From CBDUUP01 sp965370435 (lineage in GTDB: Bacteria; Chloroflexota; Anaerolineae; Anaerolineales; UBA11579), in assembly GCA_965370435.1 (NCBI GenBank), contig CBDUUP010000166.1, forward strand, positions 1-9,332: a DNA stretch of 9,332 bases. The letters run 5' to 3'. The position numbers and the translations under genes were made by a program. Below, piece by piece: positions 6,478 to 9,332 of this stretch; within the stretch, counting starts at the first letter, position 1; every line of letters starts with the position of its first letter. The notes beneath the pieces were generated by a model. The model had not been told where the DNA came from. It did not search any database and saw only the letters and a list, made by a program, of their open reading frames with translations.

Positions 6478-8007
6478 ATGAAAGCTATACTTGAAAAACT
6501 AAAAATAGAGGCAGTGAATCCGGGCGCATCCACCGGTCCGGATAATTGGTTAACGCCCTCGGATGGAAAAGAACTGGCCTCTTACAACCCGACAACTGGC
6601 GAGGTCATCGCCAGAGTCATTCAGGCGACCCCAGAAACCTACGAGAAAGTCGCAGCGACTGCGCAAGAGACCTTCAAGACCTGGCGTGAACTTCCGGCTC
6701 CCAAGCGCGGCGAAGTTATCCGCGATCTAGGGAATGCGCTGCGGGACCTCAAAGAGCCGCTCGGCGACCTGGTCAGCCTGGAGATGGGCAAGATACGCTC
6801 TGAAGGCCATGGGGAGGTGCAGGAAATGATTGACATTTGCGACTTCGCCGTGGGCCTCTCCCGGCAGTTGTATGGTCTCACCATGCACTCAGAGCGGCCC
6901 AAACACCGTATGTACGAGCAGTGGCATCCGCTGGGCGTAGTCGGCGTTATCACCGCTTTCAATTTCCCTGCCGCGGTTTGGTCCTGGAATGCGGCCATCG
7001 CCGCGGTCTGCGGAGATCCAGTCATATGGAAGCCCTCTTCCCAGACCCCGCTGACCGCCATCGCCATCCAACACATCGCCAACCAGGTGATGGGCGATCA
7101 CGGCCTGCATGGCGTCTTCAACCTGGTCATTGGCAGCGGCCGTGACGTTGGCGAACACTTGCTCAACGACCAGCGGCTACCTCTCATCTCCTTCACCGGC
7201 TCAACCAAGATCGGACACCGCGTCTCTGAGACCGTGGCCCGCCGCTTTGGGCATACCATCCTGGAATTGGGCGGGAACAACGCCATTGTGGTCTCCGACG
7301 ACGCCAACCTGGACTTGGCGGTGCGAGCCATACTGTTTGGCGCGGTAGGGACGGCGGGTCAACGCTGCACCACCACCCGCCGCATCATCATGCACCAAGA
7401 CATCGCCGAAGAACTCTCTAGCCGATTGGTCAATGCTTATAAACAGGTGAAGATTGGCGATCCGCTGGATGAGGACACGATTATGGGGCCTTTGGTCAAT
7501 GGTTCCGCGGTGGAGGAAATGGGCGAGGCATTGAAGCAGATCAAAGCCGATGGTGGTGAAATCCTCGCCGGAGGGAATCTCCTCCCCGAACTCGGCTCAA
7601 ACTTTGTGGAGCCGGCCATCGTCAAGATGCCGGCCCAGACCGAGATCGTCAAAACCGAGACTTTCGCCCCCATCCTTTACTTGCTTGAATACGAAACCGT
7701 GGACGAAGCCCTAGAGATTCATAACGACGTCCCCCAAGGGTTATCCAGCGCCATATTCACCGACAGCATGCGGACGGCGGAAGCCTTCCTCTCCTGCGCC
7801 GGTTCGGATTGCGGAATCGCCAACGTCAACATCGGCACCTCCGGAGCTGAGATCGGCGGAGCTTTTGGCGGAGAGAAAGAGACCGGCGGCGGGCGCGAGT
7901 CGGGTTCGGATGCCTGGAAGGCCTATATGCGGCGGCAGACCAACACCATCAACTGGTCAACCGAATTGCCGCTGGCGCAGGGCATCAAGTTCGGCGGCGC
8001 TGCTTGA
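6478..8007 (+). CDS. ALDH7 (antiquitin) family aldehyde dehydrogenase
   Basis: This 509-residue NAD(P)+-dependent cytoplasmic enzyme oxidises an aldehyde to a carboxylate. Close resemblance along its whole length to human antiquitin and bacterial piperideine-6-carboxylate dehydrogenases points to 2-aminoadipate-6-semialdehyde, a lysine breakdown product, as the likely substrate. Visible motifs are EMGKIRSEGHGEVQEMIDIC, TAFNFPAAVWSWN (oxyanion-hole N162), WKPSS (K185), FTGSTKIG, ELGGNN (general base E263), GQRCTTTRR (nucleophile C297), ETFAPILY and the family C terminus SGAEIGGAFGGEK...GGGRESGSDAWK. The glutamate of GEVQE and the arginine before the catalytic cysteine, which bind the amino acid end of the substrate in antiquitin, are kept. 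ATG 6478 is chosen; it follows AGGAG by nine bases. A TTG one codon earlier (6475) is possible. Other amino-aldehydes cannot be excluded. Confidence 0.93.
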   Translation: MKAILEKLKIEAVNPGASTGPDNWLTPSDGKELASYNPTTGEVIARVIQATPETYEKVAATAQETFKTWRELPAPKRGEVIRDLGNALRDLKEPLGDLVSLEMGKIRSEGHGEVQEMIDICDFAVGLSRQLYGLTMHSERPKHRMYEQWHPLGVVGVITAFNFPAAVWSWNAAIAAVCGDPVIWKPSSQTPLTAIAIQHIANQVMGDHGLHGVFNLVIGSGRDVGEHLLNDQRLPLISFTGSTKIGHRVSETVARRFGHTILELGGNNAIVVSDDANLDLAVRAILFGAVGTAGQRCTTTRRIIMHQDIAEELSSRLVNAYKQVKIGDPLDEDTIMGPLVNGSAVEEMGEALKQIKADGGEILAGGNLLPELGSNFVEPAIVKMPAQTEIVKTETFAPILYLLEYETVDEALEIHNDVPQGLSSAIFTDSMRTAEAFLSCAGSDCGIANVNIGTSGAEIGGAFGGEKETGGGRESGSDAWKAYMRRQTNTINWSTELPLAQGIKFGGAA

Positions 8008-8023
8008 GAATTGATTTGCCTTA

Positions 8024-8181
8024 CGACTAAAAGATCAAGAGGCGTTAGCGACTAAAGTCGCGCCAACAAATTCGAAGCTCTCCCCTTCGTGTATACTCTC
8101 AGGACGAAGTATTCGGCGGCCTAAAATTGCTTTTAGTCGGCGAAGGCCGACTTTGTAAATGTTTGTGCGACTTAAGTCGCA
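8024..8181. repeat. Cluster of short CGACT/AGTCG palindromes
   Basis: CGACT or its complement AGTCG occurs seven times in about 160 bp: 8024, 8049, 8056, 8135, 8148, 8168 and 8175. Three form perfect hairpins: GCGACT AA AGTCGC (8048-8061), AGTCGGC GAAG GCCGACT (8135-8152) and the uninterrupted palindrome TGCGACTT AAGTCGCA (8166-8181). CTAAAA TTGC TTTTAG (8121-8136) adjoins the second. The pattern resembles REP-like repeats found between genes. The middle hairpin is followed by TTTGTAAATGTTT and might serve as a weak transcription terminator for the dehydrogenase gene. Confidence 0.65.
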
Positions 8182-8241
8182 TATTGGTTCACCAATCAAA
8201 TTCACTCCCAAACTGAAATGTACACACTGGTACGTCTCTAC

Positions 8242-8270
8242 TTGCTAAATTTCAAACTTCAAGGCATAAT
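8242..8270 (+). promoter_or_regulatory. Candidate promoter of the deacetylase gene
   Basis: TTGCTA (8242-8247) and CATAAT (8265-8270) are separated by 17 bases, matching the consensus at four and five of six positions. An overlapping alternative is TTCAAA (8251-8256) with TACAAT (8275-8280), spacer 18. Either would give a leader of roughly 30-40 bases. The call rests on consensus matching in AT-rich DNA and is tentative. Confidence 0.35.
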
Positions 8271-8316
8271 GATTTACAATAGACACTACTTCACTTCTCA
8301 GGAAAAATAATAATCA

Positions 8317-9332
8317 ATGGAAGAACTTGTATTTTTTTATCCCCAGGGCCACGAAGCCCACTACCAAACCGGCCATCCAGAGCGTCCCGAACGGATTGAA
8401 GCCTATCGTCAGGCATTGGAGGCGGCCGGTTGGTGGTCAACCCATCCTCACCTGGAGGCTGTTCAACTCCCCGGAGAAGTCCTGGAGGCAATTCACGAAC
8501 CAGACTACCTCGACAAATTGGAGAGAGCCTGCAAGGAGGGAGGGCGCATTGACATGGACACATATGTCACTCCCGAATCTTGGGCATTGGCTTTACAAGC
8601 TGCGGGGGGCGCGGTCGCGGTGGCGGACGCTGTGTGGCGGCGGGAGGCGAAGCGAGGGTTTGCCCTCACCCGCCCGCCCGGACATCACGCCACTCCCAAC
8701 CGAGCCATGGGCTTCTGCTTGCTCAACAACGCCGCCATCGCCGCAGAGCATTTGCTCCAGAAAGAGGGCGCAAAGAAATTAGCCATCATTGACATAGACT
8801 TGCACCACGGCAATGGCACCCAGGACATCTTCTACAATCGCGGGGATGTATTTTATTTTTCCACCCACCAGTCGCCATTGTATCCCGGCACAGGGCAGCT
8901 CAACGAGACCGGAACGGGCGATGGCGAAGGGACCAACGCCAACATTCCTCTGCCCCCAGGTTCCGGCGACCGGGCCATGAAAGCGGCCATAAACCAGGTC
9001 ATCCTCCCTCTCTTAGACCGCTTCGCGCCAGGGATGCTGATCCTCAGCGTAGGGTTTGATGCGCACTGGTGCGACCCATTGGGACATTTACAGGTTTCAG
9101 CCGCCGGGTACTGCCAGGCGGTTGCCGATCTCACCGAGTGGGCCGACCGACACTGTCAAGGGCGGATAGCGATAACGCTGGAAGGCGGATACGACCTGGA
9201 TGGCGGCGCGGCCTGCGCGGCGGCAGCCACCGCCGCCCTGCTAGGAAAACCATTTGAGGATACTATGGGCGCTTGCCCGCGTGAAGAAGGCCATTCCTGG
9301 CAAAGTGTCATTGAAGAAGCGCGTTTAATCTG
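8317..9332 (+). CDS. HDAC-superfamily deacetylase (C terminus cut by window edge)
   Basis: At least 338 residues are visible and the frame is still open at the right edge. The protein belongs to the arginase-fold zinc amidohydrolases that include class II histone deacetylases, AcuC and acetylpolyamine amidohydrolases; it removes acetyl groups from lysine or small amines. Motifs in order are TGHPERPERI (18-27), RPPGHHA with active-site H123-H124, GFCLLNNAAIAA, DIDLHHGNGTQD (159-170) with zinc ligands D161 and H163, GFDAHWCDPLG with zinc ligand D248, and LEGGYD with catalytic Y292. The active site is complete. HWCDPLG and LQVSAAGY resemble bacterial class II-like members. Little seems missing, since the domain is nearly full length. 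AGGA (8300-8303) lies 13 bases before the ATG, a long spacing. It is separated from the dehydrogenase by 309 bp, so it is probably transcribed on its own. Confidence 0.92.
   Translation, partial: MEELVFFYPQGHEAHYQTGHPERPERIEAYRQALEAAGWWSTHPHLEAVQLPGEVLEAIHEPDYLDKLERACKEGGRIDMDTYVTPESWALALQAAGGAVAVADAVWRREAKRGFALTRPPGHHATPNRAMGFCLLNNAAIAAEHLLQKEGAKKLAIIDIDLHHGNGTQDIFYNRGDVFYFSTHQSPLYPGTGQLNETGTGDGEGTNANIPLPPGSGDRAMKAAINQVILPLLDRFAPGMLILSVGFDAHWCDPLGHLQVSAAGYCQAVADLTEWADRHCQGRIAITLEGGYDLDGGAACAAAATAALLGKPFEDTMGACPREEGHSWQSVIEEARLI

Larger units (their letters stand above)
8008..8316. other. Intergenic region with palindrome cluster and candidate promoter
   Basis: This 309-bp stretch carries no convincing ORF on either strand. 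Its left half (8024-8181) is a cluster of short palindromes with CGACT/AGTCG cores. A 6-bp inverted pair, CTTCGT (8085-8090) and ACGAAG (8104-8109), lies between them. Its right half is AT-rich and holds promoter-like sequences for the downstream deacetylase. Confidence 0.75.

Noticed and set aside
6639..7082. A 147-codon open frame on the minus strand
   Set aside because: It is antisense to the conserved cofactor-binding half of the aldehyde dehydrogenase and arises from GC-biased codon use; the predicted peptide is low-complexity and unlike any family I know.
8327..8782. A 151-codon plus-strand frame overlapping the deacetylase
   Set aside because: The overlapping frame starting at 8317 carries the complete HDAC motifs; this one is an out-of-frame shadow without motifs.

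Overview
The window looks like a chromosomal segment of a free-living environmental bacterium, probably a Chloroflexota (Anaerolineae-like) genome. The reasons are the mix of a polytopic membrane protein with a proline-rich, DUF5666-like exported part, an antiquitin-type aldehyde dehydrogenase, an HDAC-superfamily deacetylase and short CGACT/AGTCG palindromes between genes. No rRNA, tRNA or taxonomic marker gene is present, so this placement is an inference. I see no transposase, integrase, CRISPR array or phage gene.

Layout. (1) Positions 1-3428, minus strand: a tightly packed operon read from right to left. It starts with a polyprenol-phosphate-sugar-synthase-like family 2 glycosyltransferase, continues with two family 4 glycosyltransferases joined by an ATGA start/stop overlap, and ends with a gene cut by the left edge of the window. 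This is a cell-surface glycan assembly operon. (2) Positions 3429-3832: a 404-bp divergent intergenic region holding two consecutive perfect inverted repeats (11 and 12 bp arms, each with a 29-nt spacer), a perfect Shine-Dalgarno sequence with a possible 43-codon ORF, and a TATAAT box. (3) Positions 3833-6310, plus strand: an 825-residue protein. It joins an 11-segment, GT-C-like membrane part to an exported region ending in a complete zinc-dependent peptidoglycan amidase (PGRP/Amidase_2) domain. (4) Positions 6311-6474: a promoter followed at once by a 21-bp palindromic operator, then (5) an ALDH7-family dehydrogenase, 6478-8007. (6) Positions 8008-8316: a gene-free stretch with a cluster of short palindromes and a candidate promoter. 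(7) Positions 8317-9332: an HDAC-superfamily deacetylase, cut by the right edge near its C terminus.

How the parts may work together. The left half is envelope-directed. The GT2 enzyme would charge a polyprenyl carrier, the GT4 enzymes would extend a glycan, and the divergently transcribed membrane protein could use a lipid-linked sugar (if its GT-C-like part is active) while its exported domain cuts the peptidoglycan stem peptide from muramic acid. The right half is metabolic. The dehydrogenase (lysine or aminoaldehyde oxidation) appears to be separately controlled by its own operator, and the deacetylase could act on acetylated small amines or proteins. No sequence feature proves a functional link between the two halves.
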